Of a stretch of DNA of 64,000 bases, positions 17,227 through 25,358 are shown in pieces. Below the pieces are notes generated by a model, which saw nothing but the letters and a program-made list of their open reading frames with translations, was not told the DNA's origin and searched no databases. The stretch is from contig JAEZYD010000030.1 in NCBI GenBank assembly GCA_023419375.1, forward strand, positions 1-64,000, read 5' to 3'. The translations under genes and the position numbers were made by a program. Position 1 is the first letter of the stretch, and every line of letters begins with the position of its first letter. The stretch comes from Pseudomonadota bacterium (GTDB lineage: Bacteria > Desulfobacterota > Desulfovibrionia > Desulfovibrionales > Desulfovibrionaceae).

Positions 17227-18894
17227 TCAGGGGCGTGTGTCTGAAAAATAGGCGGCGCAGGTGCGCAGCCATGCGCGCCAGAAGCGGCGGGAGCCTTCGG
17301 GATAGCAGTGCAGCCATGATCCGGCCACGGAGCCGAGGCGGCAGCCTTCATCCCGCAAAAATCGGCCCTGGCTGTCGTAGAGCTTCCATAGGGGACGACA
17401 TGGGGCGGGCAGGGGGACTTCTTCTTCCTGCGCATAATGAAATTCGTGCCCGCGCACCCACAAGGGGCGGGCGGCAGGCCATTTAAGCGTGGGACACGTG
17501 GGCGCGGGCCAGTCAGGAGCGGTTTGCGCGGCCCGGTAGCCCAAAGCAGCCTTGTTTGCGCCGAGTGCGCAGTTGCGCGGCAGGAGGCCGCTCATGGCGT
17601 GGCCTTGCCCTGCAATCTGCACGGACTGCATGAGGTAGATATAGCCCCCGCACTCGCCGTACATGGGCATGCCCTGTGCAGCCAGCCCGTGCAGGGCGTC
17701 GCGCATGCCCGTATTGGCGGCAAGGCCCGAGGCATGCAGTTCCGGGTAGCCGCCGGGAAAGTACAGGCCAGAACACTCAGTTGGCGGCGCGGCGTCCCGC
17801 AATGGGGAAAAGGTGACAATGCGCGCCCCAAGCTCATGCAGCACGGCGGGCAGATCCGCATAGCAAAAGCTGAAAGCCTCATCCCAGGCCAGACCCACAA
17901 CAGGCCTGCGCCTGCGTTGGGAGCGGGGTGGGTGCTGCGCTTGTGCGTCTGAAAGTGGAAAGAATCTGTCTGACGGCGGCTCATGTGCCTCGGATAACCG
18001 CGCTTGCCGGGCAGCTTCCGGCACTGGCGCGCCGGACGTGTCTGCATTGACGGCCCTTTGTGGCGTCCGCACGCCCGCCAGTTTGAGCATGCGGTTCAGG
18101 TCGCAGTGCTGCTCAACCCATTGGGTCAAGGCTTGTCTGTCCACCGCAGGCAGGGCCTCGCGCGCTTCCACAAGCCCCAGATGGCGGGAGGGAAGTTCCG
18201 GCGCGCCCTGACGGGGCAGCAAGCCTAACAGGGGAACACCAGTGCTCTTGGTCAAGGGCGCCAATGACTGGCGCAGCAGGTCGGCGTGGCGGGCGCTGCC
18301 CACATGGGTGCACACCATGCCAAGAAAACGGACAGGCAGGCCGCCAGCCCATGCGGGACGGTGATGCAGAAAGCCCTCTGCCAGCGCGGCAATGGACTGC
18401 CCCATGCCGCCTGCGTTGAGCACCAGCAGCACGGGCAGACCCAGCAGGGAGGCCAGATGCGCAGTGCTGCCCGCGCCACGGTGCCCTCCGTCATAGAGGC
18501 CCATGGCTCCTTCCACCAGCAGCAGGTCTGGCCTGGCGGAAGGGTTTGTTCCGGCCTTTACGCCCTCCGCGTTCCCATGCCGGGAACAACCTGCGGACAT
18601 GCGTTCAAAAACGCGGCCCAGTCCTTTGGGGATGCGCCCTGCGGGCAGGGGGTGTTCGGCAGGGGACGGCGCGGCTTCCCGGCACATCCATGTGTCCAGA
18701 TTGGCAGCGGGCTGGTCTGTCAGCGCCGCATGAAAGGCCGCATCAATATAATCCGGCCCGGTCTTGGCAGCGCGGGCCATGAGCCCGCGAGCGTGCAGGG
18801 CGCAGAGCAGGGAAAGGGTAAAGGTGGTTTTGCCCGCATTACTGCCCGTGCCGCCTATGACAAGGCCGGGTATGCTCGGCTGCGGCTTGGGCAT
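17227..18894 (-). CDS. cbiA: Cobyrinate a,c-diamide synthase
   Basis: CbiA uses ATP and glutamine to amidate the a and c side chains of cobyrinate. At 555 residues it is somewhat longer than usual (about 460). It has an N-terminal P-loop (GGTGSNAGKTT), the VEGAMGLYDGG motif, and a C-terminal class I glutamine amidotransferase domain with nucleophile Cys in GECGGYIY and the EFHYA region. Two stretches, near residues 75-125 and 275-330, look like family-specific insertions rich in Ala, Arg and Pro. It is followed closely by cbiC. A further corrin gene, cobQ, lies 38 kb away at 57.1 kb, so the pathway is dispersed. Confidence 0.92.
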   Translation of the reverse strand: MPKPQPSIPGLVIGGTGSNAGKTTFTLSLLCALHARGLMARAAKTGPDYIDAAFHAALTDQPAANLDTWMCREAAPSPAEHPLPAGRIPKGLGRVFERMSAGCSRHGNAEGVKAGTNPSARPDLLLVEGAMGLYDGGHRGAGSTAHLASLLGLPVLLVLNAGGMGQSIAALAEGFLHHRPAWAGGLPVRFLGMVCTHVGSARHADLLRQSLAPLTKSTGVPLLGLLPRQGAPELPSRHLGLVEAREALPAVDRQALTQWVEQHCDLNRMLKLAGVRTPQRAVNADTSGAPVPEAARQARLSEAHEPPSDRFFPLSDAQAQHPPRSQRRRRPVVGLAWDEAFSFCYADLPAVLHELGARIVTFSPLRDAAPPTECSGLYFPGGYPELHASGLAANTGMRDALHGLAAQGMPMYGECGGYIYLMQSVQIAGQGHAMSGLLPRNCALGANKAALGYRAAQTAPDWPAPTCPTLKWPAARPLWVRGHEFHYAQEEEVPLPAPCRPLWKLYDSQGRFLRDEGCRLGSVAGSWLHCYPEGSRRFWRAWLRTCAAYFSDTRP

Positions 18895-18942
18895 ACTTGC
18901 GCTCCGTAGGGTATCGGCAGGGATTGCCTTGCGGCAGGGCTG

Positions 18943-19179
18943 TCAGCGTTGTCGCAGGGCCTCGGCAATGATGGCCGCGTCTGCCTCTGGCCTGGCTTTG
19001 AGCTGCAGCTCGGGGTTGCCGCCGGAGCAGGCAAAACCCTCAGGCCCCAGTTCCACAAAACCGGCGGAAACAACGCGGCTGTAGGGCAATTGTTCGCGCA
19101 TGTCGCTGTGGTCTACACGGCGCGGAAAGATGAAAGGCACTTCCTGACCAGAAAAGTCTTCAACGATGAGGTACTTCAC
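18943..19179 (-). CDS. Small conserved-looking protein of unknown function
   Basis: A 78-residue protein starting with GTG (MKYLIVEDFSG). GAGGAGG lies just upstream, which decides this start over a longer open frame. It is soluble, with no signal peptide. The sequence runs IVEDFSGQEVPFIFPRRVDHSD, then a segment with SAGFVELGPEGFACSGGN and a helical end. The gene sits between mltG and cbiA with short gaps (10 and 48 bases), suggesting a common transcript. I do not recognise a family. Confidence 0.75.
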   Translation of the reverse strand: MKYLIVEDFSGQEVPFIFPRRVDHSDMREQLPYSRVVSAGFVELGPEGFACSGGNPELQLKARPEADAAIIAEALRQR

Positions 19180-19189
19180 AGGGGCCTCC

Positions 19190-20260
19190 TCAGCGCGCGT
19201 CGGGCGCGGCGGGCTTGGCATTGCGGCGGTTTTGCAGATACTGCCGCACGGCCTTGTTGTGGTCATTGAGGTTGGTGGAAAAAACATGCTCGCCACCATC
19301 GAATTTCGCCACAAAGTACAGATAGTTGTGCGCCTCGGGGCGGACAGCTGCGGCAAGGGCCGCAGCGCCGAACGAACATATGGGGCCAGGCGTCAGGCCG
19401 GGGCGCTGATACGTGTTGTAAAGATTGTTGGGATCGTCCAGATCGCGGCGGCGCAGGTTGCCGTCAAACTTGGGGCCCAGCCCGTAAATCACCGTGGGGT
19501 CGGCCTGAAGCAGCATGCCCTTGTTGATGCGGTTCTGGTAGACCCCGGCCACGCGGGCGCGTTCTGCGTCAATGCCTGTTTCCTTTTCCACAATGGAAGC
19601 AAGGATAACCCATGTTTTGAGCTGTTCGGTCTGGCTTGGCCCCGGTTTTTTGCCGTCTGGCCACACGTTGGCGGTCTTGCGCCAGAAGTTGTCCACCATG
19701 CGGCCGGCGACTGCCTTGGCCTGCGCCAGATCAACGACGTCATTCTTTTTGAGCAGATACGTATCCGGCATCAAAAAGCCCTCAGCCGTGGCAAAGGGGA
19801 TGCCGTAATGACGCAGAAAGTCCGGGTCGGTCACGACCTTGCGAAAGTCGTCAAAAACCACCAGCCCGGCTTCTTCCAGCACCTTGCCCGTCTGCCACCA
19901 TGTGAGGCCTTCCGGCACGGTGACGCGGTACAGCACGGGGTGCCCGTTGACCAGCTCGTCCAGCACCTTTTCCGGCAGCCAGCCGGTATTGAGGGCGAAT
20001 CTGCCAGCCTGGAGGCGGTTTTCCCATTTTTTATAGCGGGCCAGCAGGTCAAGTTTGCGGGCGTCGGTAACAACTCCCTGCTTGACCAGCCCTGCGCTTA
20101 CCTGCGCCAGACGCGCCCCGGCGGGCACGTCAAAAAAGACATCGCGGCCTGGGGTTTCCGGTGCGGTGGTGAGGAAGGTGTGAGCCTCGTAAGCCACCCA
20201 TCCTCCGCCAGCGAGGGCCAGCAAAAACAGCAGGCCCAGCGCGCGCAACAGTGTTTTCAT
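19190..20260 (-). CDS. mltG: Endolytic murein transglycosylase
   Basis: MltG cleaves nascent peptidoglycan strands at the inner membrane and sets glycan length. The 356-residue protein has one N-terminal membrane helix (about residues 5-27), a LysM-like segment and the YceG domain with the catalytic Glu in IVEKETG, followed by VAGVYQNRI and QADPTVIYGLG. The start overlaps the ruvX stop by 4 bases (ATGA), so translation is coupled. GGAG precedes the ATG. mltG next to ruvX is a common arrangement in bacteria. Confidence 0.94.
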   Translation of the reverse strand: MKTLLRALGLLFLLALAGGGWVAYEAHTFLTTAPETPGRDVFFDVPAGARLAQVSAGLVKQGVVTDARKLDLLARYKKWENRLQAGRFALNTGWLPEKVLDELVNGHPVLYRVTVPEGLTWWQTGKVLEEAGLVVFDDFRKVVTDPDFLRHYGIPFATAEGFLMPDTYLLKKNDVVDLAQAKAVAGRMVDNFWRKTANVWPDGKKPGPSQTEQLKTWVILASIVEKETGIDAERARVAGVYQNRINKGMLLQADPTVIYGLGPKFDGNLRRRDLDDPNNLYNTYQRPGLTPGPICSFGAAALAAAVRPEAHNYLYFVAKFDGGEHVFSTNLNDHNKAVRQYLQNRRNAKPAAPDAR

Positions 20261-20694
20261 GCGGGTCTCCGGTCTTGGGGCGCAAGCGAAAGAAAGGAAG
20301 AAAGAATGCGCACGGCGGCCTGCTGGTCAAGCACGGCCTTGCGTTTGCGCATTTTCAGACCGGCCTCGCGCAGGTCGGCCCAGGCTTCCTCGGAACTCAG
20401 CGCCTCAATCATAAAGAAAAAAGGCAGCGGCACCCGGCGCTTGAGGCGCTCGGTTACGTTGCGTATCTGGCGCGTGGTCATGGTTTCTTCCCCATCAAGA
20501 GTCAGGGGCAAACCTACCACCACCGCTTCCGCCCCGGCCTCGGCAATGCGCTCGGCAAGGGCGGCCAGAAAGGCCTTGCGGTCGGTAAAATCCTCAAGCC
20601 GCAAGGTAGCCAGCGGAAAGGCCAGCCGCCCATCAGGGTCGGATGCGGCAAGGCCCGTGCGGGCCAGACCGTAATCAACGGCAACGAATTTCAC
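20257..20694 (-). CDS. ruvX: Holliday junction resolvase-like nuclease, YqgF family
   Basis: A 145-residue RNase H-fold protein of the RuvX/YqgF family, implicated in pre-16S rRNA maturation and proposed as a resolvase. The start of the fold is clear (KFVAVDYGLARTGLA), and the conserved LPLTLDGEE region follows. The active-site Asp of VDYG is present. It is the first of a chain of closely spaced minus-strand genes (ruvX, mltG, small gene, cbiA, cbiC). The 79-base gap upstream separates it from the site-2 protease gene. Confidence 0.92.
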   Translation of the reverse strand: MKFVAVDYGLARTGLAASDPDGRLAFPLATLRLEDFTDRKAFLAALAERIAEAGAEAVVVGLPLTLDGEETMTTRQIRNVTERLKRRVPLPFFFMIEALSSEEAWADLREAGLKMRKRKAVLDQQAAVRILSSFLSLAPQDRRPA

Positions 20695-20773
20695 TGCAAG
20701 CCTCGTTGTGCGCGGCGCGTTTGCCAGCGGGTGCGGCCATCTCTAAGAAATGCATTCTCAAAGGCAAGGTGGT

Positions 20774-21448
20774 CTAAATGATGCCCAGCAGCGACAGCAG
20801 GCCAAGGGCGCTGCCGCTGACCAGCGGGCCAAGCACAAGCCCGAGCGCCCCGGTGAACAGCAACAACAAAAGAATGACAAATCCGTAACGCTCCACACTC
20901 AGGTAACGATATGCGGCGGTTGGGGGCAGAAAATAGGCCACAACCTTGCTGCCGTCCAGCGGAGGAATGGGCATCAGATTGAGCCAACCCAGCCCGAAAT
21001 TAATGATTACGCCGGTCTGGATGGTCTTGAGCGCAAAGACGTAACTTGTGCTGTTCATCCATTCTTGCGGCGGAAAAACATGCAGCACCGCCCACAGCAG
21101 AATGCCAAAAAGCCCTGCCAGCAAAAAGTTTGTGAGCGGCCCGGCAAGAGCCACCAGCATCATGTCTTTTGCGGGATTGCGGAAGTAACGGGGATTGACT
21201 GGCACGGGCTTGGCCCAGCCGAACACAAAGGCCCCGGAAAGGCTGGTCAGCACAAAGGCCAACAGGCCCATGGGGTCAATATGGGGCAGGGGGTTCAGGG
21301 TCAGCCGCCCCATGAATTTTGCGGTCGGGTCGCCGCAACGGTAGGCCACCCATCCGTGGGCCACTTCATGCAGAATGATGCCCAGAAGAGCGGGTACAGC
21401 GGCTACGGCCAAGGTGCTCAGCACCTGGGAAAGGTCTAGGTTCAGCAT
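20774..21448 (-). CDS. Site-2 protease-family (M50) membrane metalloprotease
   Basis: A 224-residue polytopic protein with about five or six membrane helices. The zinc-binding HExxH motif is HEVAH, within the second hydrophobic stretch (about residues 27-31), and the second metal site is in NLMPIPPLDG (an NxxPxPxLDG motif). This is the short cytoplasm/membrane form without a PDZ domain. Members cut transmembrane segments; here the substrate is unknown. The motifs are complete, so it should be active. Confidence 0.92.
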   Translation of the reverse strand: MLNLDLSQVLSTLAVAAVPALLGIILHEVAHGWVAYRCGDPTAKFMGRLTLNPLPHIDPMGLLAFVLTSLSGAFVFGWAKPVPVNPRYFRNPAKDMMLVALAGPLTNFLLAGLFGILLWAVLHVFPPQEWMNSTSYVFALKTIQTGVIINFGLGWLNLMPIPPLDGSKVVAYFLPPTAAYRYLSVERYGFVILLLLLFTGALGLVLGPLVSGSALGLLSLLGII

Positions 21449-21491
21449 ATATTGCGGGTACCATTTTCCTCTTGGCGCGGCAAGGTCGGGC

Positions 21492-21800
21492 CTAGCCCGA
21501 GGAGGCTACCTTGCGCACCAGCAGATCGTCGTTGGGCCAGATGTGGCGGTCAGGAGTAAGCAACTGGCCGTTGCGGGCCACAAGGGCGGTTTCTTCGGCA
21601 AGGCCAAGGGCTGCAAGCAGCTGGCGCGAGGTCTTGGGCCGGGGCATGGAAAGGTATTTTTCTTCCGGTTGCACAAGGACGGTCACGCGCGCGCCCGTGT
21701 GTTCCGGCTTGACCACCTGAATGCGGGCGGCATGCGCGGCGGGGGCCGCTGCGGCCTCGGTTGCCTGGGTATCGGTAGCCGGGGTGGCGGTGTCAGTCAT
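21492..21800 (-). CDS. ThiS/MoaD-like beta-grasp protein ending in Ser-Gly
   Basis: A 102-residue protein with an Ala/Thr-rich N-terminal 25 residues, then a beta-grasp-like domain (VTVLVQPEE, SRQLLAALGL, NGQLLTPDR, PNDDLLVRKVASSG). The pattern fits ThiS/MoaD sulfur carriers, whose function depends on a C-terminal Gly-Gly; this one ends Ser-Gly, so thiocarboxylate formation may be altered. GGAG precedes the ATG. It follows the C_GCAxxG_C_C gene with 9 bases between, and the Gate-domain gene is next upstream. The specific role is unknown. Confidence 0.75.
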   Translation of the reverse strand: MTDTATPATDTQATEAAAAPAAHAARIQVVKPEHTGARVTVLVQPEEKYLSMPRPKTSRQLLAALGLAEETALVARNGQLLTPDRHIWPNDDLLVRKVASSG

Positions 21801-21809
21801 GCAATACTC

Positions 21810-22250
21810 CTAGAGGTATTCTTCGAGCAGCGCGCAGGTATGGCAAACCAGCGGCGCACAGGTTTTGATAAAAAGATTGTTCTGTTTGACGGCGGTCATG
21901 CCCTCGGGCGTGGTGAGGTCATGCCCCAGAACGCCCCGGCACTGCAAGCTGCCGTGAGCCTTGGCAAAAGCCTCGGTAAAGGCATCGCGCCGGGCGTAAA
22001 AGGCATCCTTTTGCGGGCGTGAACACGGGCCGCTCGGGCCGTGCAGCATGCCCAGCACCATGAGCGAGCCGGAAACGCAGCCGCACACTTCGGCCCGGCC
22101 CATGCCGGAGCCGAAGGCCGAGGCTATGCGCAAGGCTGTTTCTTCCGTCAGGCCAAGCCTGTCGGCAAAGTGGGCCAATACCTGCTGCGCGCAGATAATG
22201 CCCATATTGAAGTCTTCTTGCACTTCTTCAAGCTCAGGAGGGGTGCGCAT
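21810..22250 (-). CDS. C_GCAxxG_C_C family protein
   Basis: A 146-residue protein with the cysteine pattern of this redox- or metal-linked family: CAQQVL near residue 20, then GSGMGRAEVCGCVSGSLMVLG near residues 47-67, and C-terminal cysteines in LQCRG, TCAPLVC and HTCALL. The motif position usually GCAxxG reads GCVSGS here. The function of the family is not established; members occur near transporters and iron-sulfur proteins. The gene overlaps neither neighbour but sits 9 bases from the start of each, so it is part of a three-gene operon. Confidence 0.85.
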   Translation of the reverse strand: MRTPPELEEVQEDFNMGIICAQQVLAHFADRLGLTEETALRIASAFGSGMGRAEVCGCVSGSLMVLGMLHGPSGPCSRPQKDAFYARRDAFTEAFAKAHGSLQCRGVLGHDLTTPEGMTAVKQNNLFIKTCAPLVCHTCALLEEYL

Positions 22251-22259
22251 GTTTTGTCC

Positions 22260-23240
22260 TTATGTGCAGAAGTAGTAAACAAGGGTCACAACCGTCATGC
22301 TGGCGGCGCGCAGCCCCTGATTGGCGAGGATAAGCCGCAGGGCCAGCGCCGGGCGGAAAAAACCCGCATAGGACGGCAGCTGGTGCCGTATGGCCCGCAT
22401 GGGTGTGGAAAGGATATTGCCCACCATGAGGGCCAGCACCACATCGCGCGGCGAAAGCCCGCCCGTTTGCAGCACGCTGCCCGCTGCGCCGAGTGCCGCG
22501 CCAAGCTCCGCCGCCAGGTGCAGCACAATGATGCCCATGGCCTGCGGCTTCAAAAACGAGAGCCAGCCCATGTGATCGGCCAGCCATGCCTCTGCCAGGG
22601 CAAAATAGCCGTAGCGCTGCATGCAGAACATAAGCACATAAATGGGCGCCGTGAAGTATACCAGCTTGGGAAGACGCCGCAAAAAGCGCCGCCAGGCCTT
22701 GTTCAGGGCTTCTCGCCAGGATGTGCCCGCCTGCTTGATGTTCTGGCAGGCAATACAGCCCGGCGGTGGCGGCGGCAGCAGCCAGCGTGAAAGCACAACG
22801 GTAAAGCCCGTGCGCCCTGCGGCGGCAATAAATGTAAGCCCCACATATACAAGGGCAGGAGTGCCCAGTACCGGCCATGTGAGCAGAAAAATGGTGGGCG
22901 TGTGCACAAGATAGGCTGGCAGGCTGTTGAAGAGGTTTGCCAGCATAAGCTCGTTGCTGGATAGTTCGCCCAGATTATGGCTGTCAGAGAGCAGGCCGTT
23001 GGCGGCGGCGGGGGACACAAAGGCCAGCGAAAAACTCGCGCCCGCGACTTCGCGCAGGTGGGCGGTCTGGGCCAGGGGCGCGGCAAGCCGGGCCAGATGG
23101 CGCGTCCAGCGCAGGGCCTCCAGCAGGTTTGCCACAAGCAGGCCCACAGCCAGCCCCAGCAGCAGACGCAGCAAGGGCCAGCCCAGAGAATGCCAGAGGC
23201 TTGCGAGTGTGAGTGCGGTATCTGGGGTGGTTGCTGTCAT
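22260..23240 (-). CDS. Nucleoside-recognition (Gate) domain membrane protein
   Basis: A 326-residue membrane protein with about eight helices arranged as two Gate-like halves, related to spore maturation protein A/B and nucleoside transporters. Characteristic segments are the SPAAANGLLSD loop, NSLPAYLVHTPT and the second-half AAELGAALGAAGSVLQTG. Gate proteins are thought to transport or sense small solutes. It is the first gene of the triad with the C_GCAxxG_C_C and ThiS-like genes. A short cytosolic loop CIACQ carries a CxxC that could bind metal. Confidence 0.8.
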   Translation of the reverse strand: MTATTPDTALTLASLWHSLGWPLLRLLLGLAVGLLVANLLEALRWTRHLARLAAPLAQTAHLREVAGASFSLAFVSPAAANGLLSDSHNLGELSSNELMLANLFNSLPAYLVHTPTIFLLTWPVLGTPALVYVGLTFIAAAGRTGFTVVLSRWLLPPPPPGCIACQNIKQAGTSWREALNKAWRRFLRRLPKLVYFTAPIYVLMFCMQRYGYFALAEAWLADHMGWLSFLKPQAMGIIVLHLAAELGAALGAAGSVLQTGGLSPRDVVLALMVGNILSTPMRAIRHQLPSYAGFFRPALALRLILANQGLRAASMTVVTLVYYFCT

Positions 23241-23296
23241 GCTGGTGGGCTTGGCGCTGCCGGGAGCTGAAATGCGGAACAGTCAAGGGTTTGCGC

Positions 23297-23322
23297 GCCC
23301 TTGCGGCTACGTCCGCAAGGGC
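23297..23322. terminator. Hairpin between rnhA and the Gate-domain gene
   Basis: GCCCTTGCGG, loop CTACGT, CCGCAAGGGC: a 10-base perfect stem. On the minus strand it follows the rnhA stop by 20 bases but lacks a T run after it, so termination is uncertain. Confidence 0.4.
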
Positions 23323-23343
23323 AAAAACAAGGATGTATCGTGG

Positions 23344-23814
23344 CTAGGGATTGTAGCCCGTGTCTGGGGGCAGATCCCTGCGGCCAGCTTCCGCGCGGGC
23401 CAGAACATCGCAACGTTCATTTTCGGGATGCCCGGCATGGCCCTTCAGCCAGCGCATGCGCACCTTGTGGGTGGCAAGCAGGGGCAGCAGGCGCTTCCAC
23501 AGGTCAACATTGAGGGCGGGCTTTTTGTCGCTCTTGATCCAGCCCTTTTTCTGCCAGCCCCAGACCCAACGCTTTTCAATGCTGTCGCATACGTATTTTG
23601 AGTCGGAGTAGAGCTCGACTTCGCAGGGGTTTTGCAACTGGCTCAGAGCCTCCACAACCGCCAGAATTTCCATGCGGTTGTTGGTGGTCAGCTTGTAGCC
23701 GCCGGCAAATTCCTTGCGGTAGTCCTGATCGTCAAGTTTGAGTACGGCGGCCCAGCCGCCGGGGCCGGGATTGCCCAGACATGAGCCGTCAGTATGGATG
23801 GTCACTTTCTGCAT
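23344..23814 (-). CDS. rnhA: Ribonuclease HI
   Basis: RNase HI cuts RNA in RNA-DNA hybrids in the cytoplasm. The 156-residue protein has the four catalytic carboxylates in their usual places: Asp in HTDGSCLGNPGPGGW, Glu in NNRMEILAV, Asp in YSDSKYV and Asp in ERCDVLA near the end, with the conserved His in GHAGHP. The length is that of the E. coli enzyme. No accessory domain is present. It is separated from the M20 hydrolase gene by about 215 bases. Confidence 0.97.
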   Translation of the reverse strand: MQKVTIHTDGSCLGNPGPGGWAAVLKLDDQDYRKEFAGGYKLTTNNRMEILAVVEALSQLQNPCEVELYSDSKYVCDSIEKRWVWGWQKKGWIKSDKKPALNVDLWKRLLPLLATHKVRMRWLKGHAGHPENERCDVLARAEAGRRDLPPDTGYNP

Positions 23815-23980
23815 TGTAGTCCTTTACGCGGGTTCCTGCCGAAGCTGTTCGGCGAGCGGCAACCATACACGGCAAAGCCTTGCTGGGCAATGCGCCTCTT
23901 GGGGCAGGGGTGGGCGGATTCCACCTGACAGAAAGATCCCTGGAATTGGAATACGGCAGAAGCGATGATGCGAGGGCGCA

Positions 23981-24003
23981 GGGGAGGGAATAAACCCCTC
24001 CCC
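23981..24003 (-). terminator. Hairpin after the ureide operon
   Basis: GGGGAGGG and CCCTCCCC flank a short loop, 27 bases beyond the stop of the M20 hydrolase gene. There is no T run after it on the minus strand, so it may be a 3' stabilising hairpin or weak terminator. Confidence 0.4.
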
Positions 24004-24030
24004 CGTAAAATTTCGTGGCTTGAAACTGCT

Positions 24031-25266
24031 TTAGCCGGGTTCGTTGCCCGTGCGCATCAGACAGTGCAGCAGCACGTCCGCGCCTGCCGTGCAGTCTTCC
24101 CACGAGGTGTTTTCTACCTCGGCATGACTGCGCCCGCCCATGCTTGGCACAAATATCATGGCACCCGGCGCAACCTGGGCAATGTAGATCATGTCGTGCG
24201 AGGCTCCGGAGACCATGTCCAGGCAGGGCAGGCCAAGGTTTGTCGCAGCCTCGCGCACCATTTCGCGCAGGCGCTGGTCAAAGGGCACGCGCGAAACCTG
24301 CCAGATGCGTTCGTGCGTTGCCTTGCACCCCGCCAGTTGCGCGGCTTCGGCCAGCGCGGCCTCAATGCGTTGGCACACGGCATCCGTGGCGGCTTCGTCC
24401 CAGCCGCGCACATCAATGGTGAACTGCACATCCCCGGCAATGACGTTGCGCGAGTTGGGCGAGGCATGCACTTCGCCCACAGTGGCCACCACCTGACCCG
24501 AGTCGCGGGCAATCTCGAAAATGCGCGCCGCCATGAGCGAAAAGGCGTATATGGCGTCCTGCCTGCTGGTCATGGGCGTTGGCCCGGCATGGTTGGGCAC
24601 GCCCTGCACGCGCACATTGTACCAGCGCAGGCACACAATGCCCTGCGGTATGCCGATGGGGATGCTTTTCTCTTCCAGCACAGGCCCTTGCTCTATGTGC
24701 AGTTCAAAGGCCGCATGCACAGGGCGGGGGAAATAACTGGAATCGCCCCGAAAGCCGATGCGTGTAAGTTCTTCGCCAAGGGTAAGGCCTTGCTGGTCTT
24801 TGAGGGCGTACATATCATGCTGTTCCAGTTTGCCAGCCCATACGCCGGAACCGGAGCAGCCGGGGGTGAAGCGGGAGCCTTCCTCATTTGTCCAGTCGGC
24901 CACCACCAGATCGCGTAGCAGGGTCACTCCCGCATCGCGCAGGGCGTTCACAACCTCCACGCCAGCCACAACGCCCAGCATGCCGTCAAAGCGCCCGCCG
25001 AGCGGCTGGGAATCGCCGTGAGAGCCTGTCATCACCGGGGGCAGGGTTCTGTCCCTGCCCGGCAGCACGGCAAAGATGTTGCCCATGCCGTCCACATGGA
25101 TTTCGCAACCCAGTTCCTTCAGCCATGCGCTGAGTTGCTGCCGGGCGTCTTTGTCTGCATCGGACAGGGCCAGCCGGGTGACGCCGCCGCCCGCGGTTGC
25201 CCCGAATGCAGATATTGCTTCCATGCGGTTTTGCAGCCGCGCCTTGTCTACACGCACAGAGTTCAT
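24031..25266 (-). CDS. M20-family amidohydrolase, allantoate amidohydrolase / ureidase type
   Basis: A 411-residue Zn or Mn hydrolase of the allantoate amidohydrolase, ureidoglycolate amidohydrolase and N-carbamoyl amino acid amidase group; its size equals that of AllC. GGAGAAGG precedes the chosen ATG, while the open frame extends upstream. Metal-binding and substrate motifs are seen in GSHGDSQPLGGRFDG, WTNEEGSRF, ELHIEQGPVLE, NHAGPTPM and SGASHDM, and the C-terminal SHAEVE region. It is the last gene of the ureide operon, so allantoate or a related ureide is the likely substrate. Sequence alone cannot tell allantoate from ureidoglycolate or N-carbamoyl amino acids. Confidence 0.88.
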   Translation of the reverse strand: MNSVRVDKARLQNRMEAISAFGATAGGGVTRLALSDADKDARQQLSAWLKELGCEIHVDGMGNIFAVLPGRDRTLPPVMTGSHGDSQPLGGRFDGMLGVVAGVEVVNALRDAGVTLLRDLVVADWTNEEGSRFTPGCSGSGVWAGKLEQHDMYALKDQQGLTLGEELTRIGFRGDSSYFPRPVHAAFELHIEQGPVLEEKSIPIGIPQGIVCLRWYNVRVQGVPNHAGPTPMTSRQDAIYAFSLMAARIFEIARDSGQVVATVGEVHASPNSRNVIAGDVQFTIDVRGWDEAATDAVCQRIEAALAEAAQLAGCKATHERIWQVSRVPFDQRLREMVREAATNLGLPCLDMVSGASHDMIYIAQVAPGAMIFVPSMGGRSHAEVENTSWEDCTAGADVLLHCLMRTGNEPG

Positions 25267-25298
25267 GCCTTCTCCCTTGGTTCTGGCTCTATTCATTC

Positions 25299-25343
25299 GG
25301 CGGGGGCACGGGCCGTCATGCCGTGGCCCAAGCTGCCCCCGCC
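25299..25343 (-). other. Intercistronic hairpin between KARI-like and M20 genes
   Basis: GGCGGGGGCA pairs with TGCCCCCGCC, with a further inner GGGCC/GGCCC pairing. It fills half of the 92-base gap inside the operon. No T run follows, so it is more likely an mRNA-stability or processing element than a terminator. Confidence 0.5.
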
Positions 25344-25358
25344 AGCGGCGGATAAATC

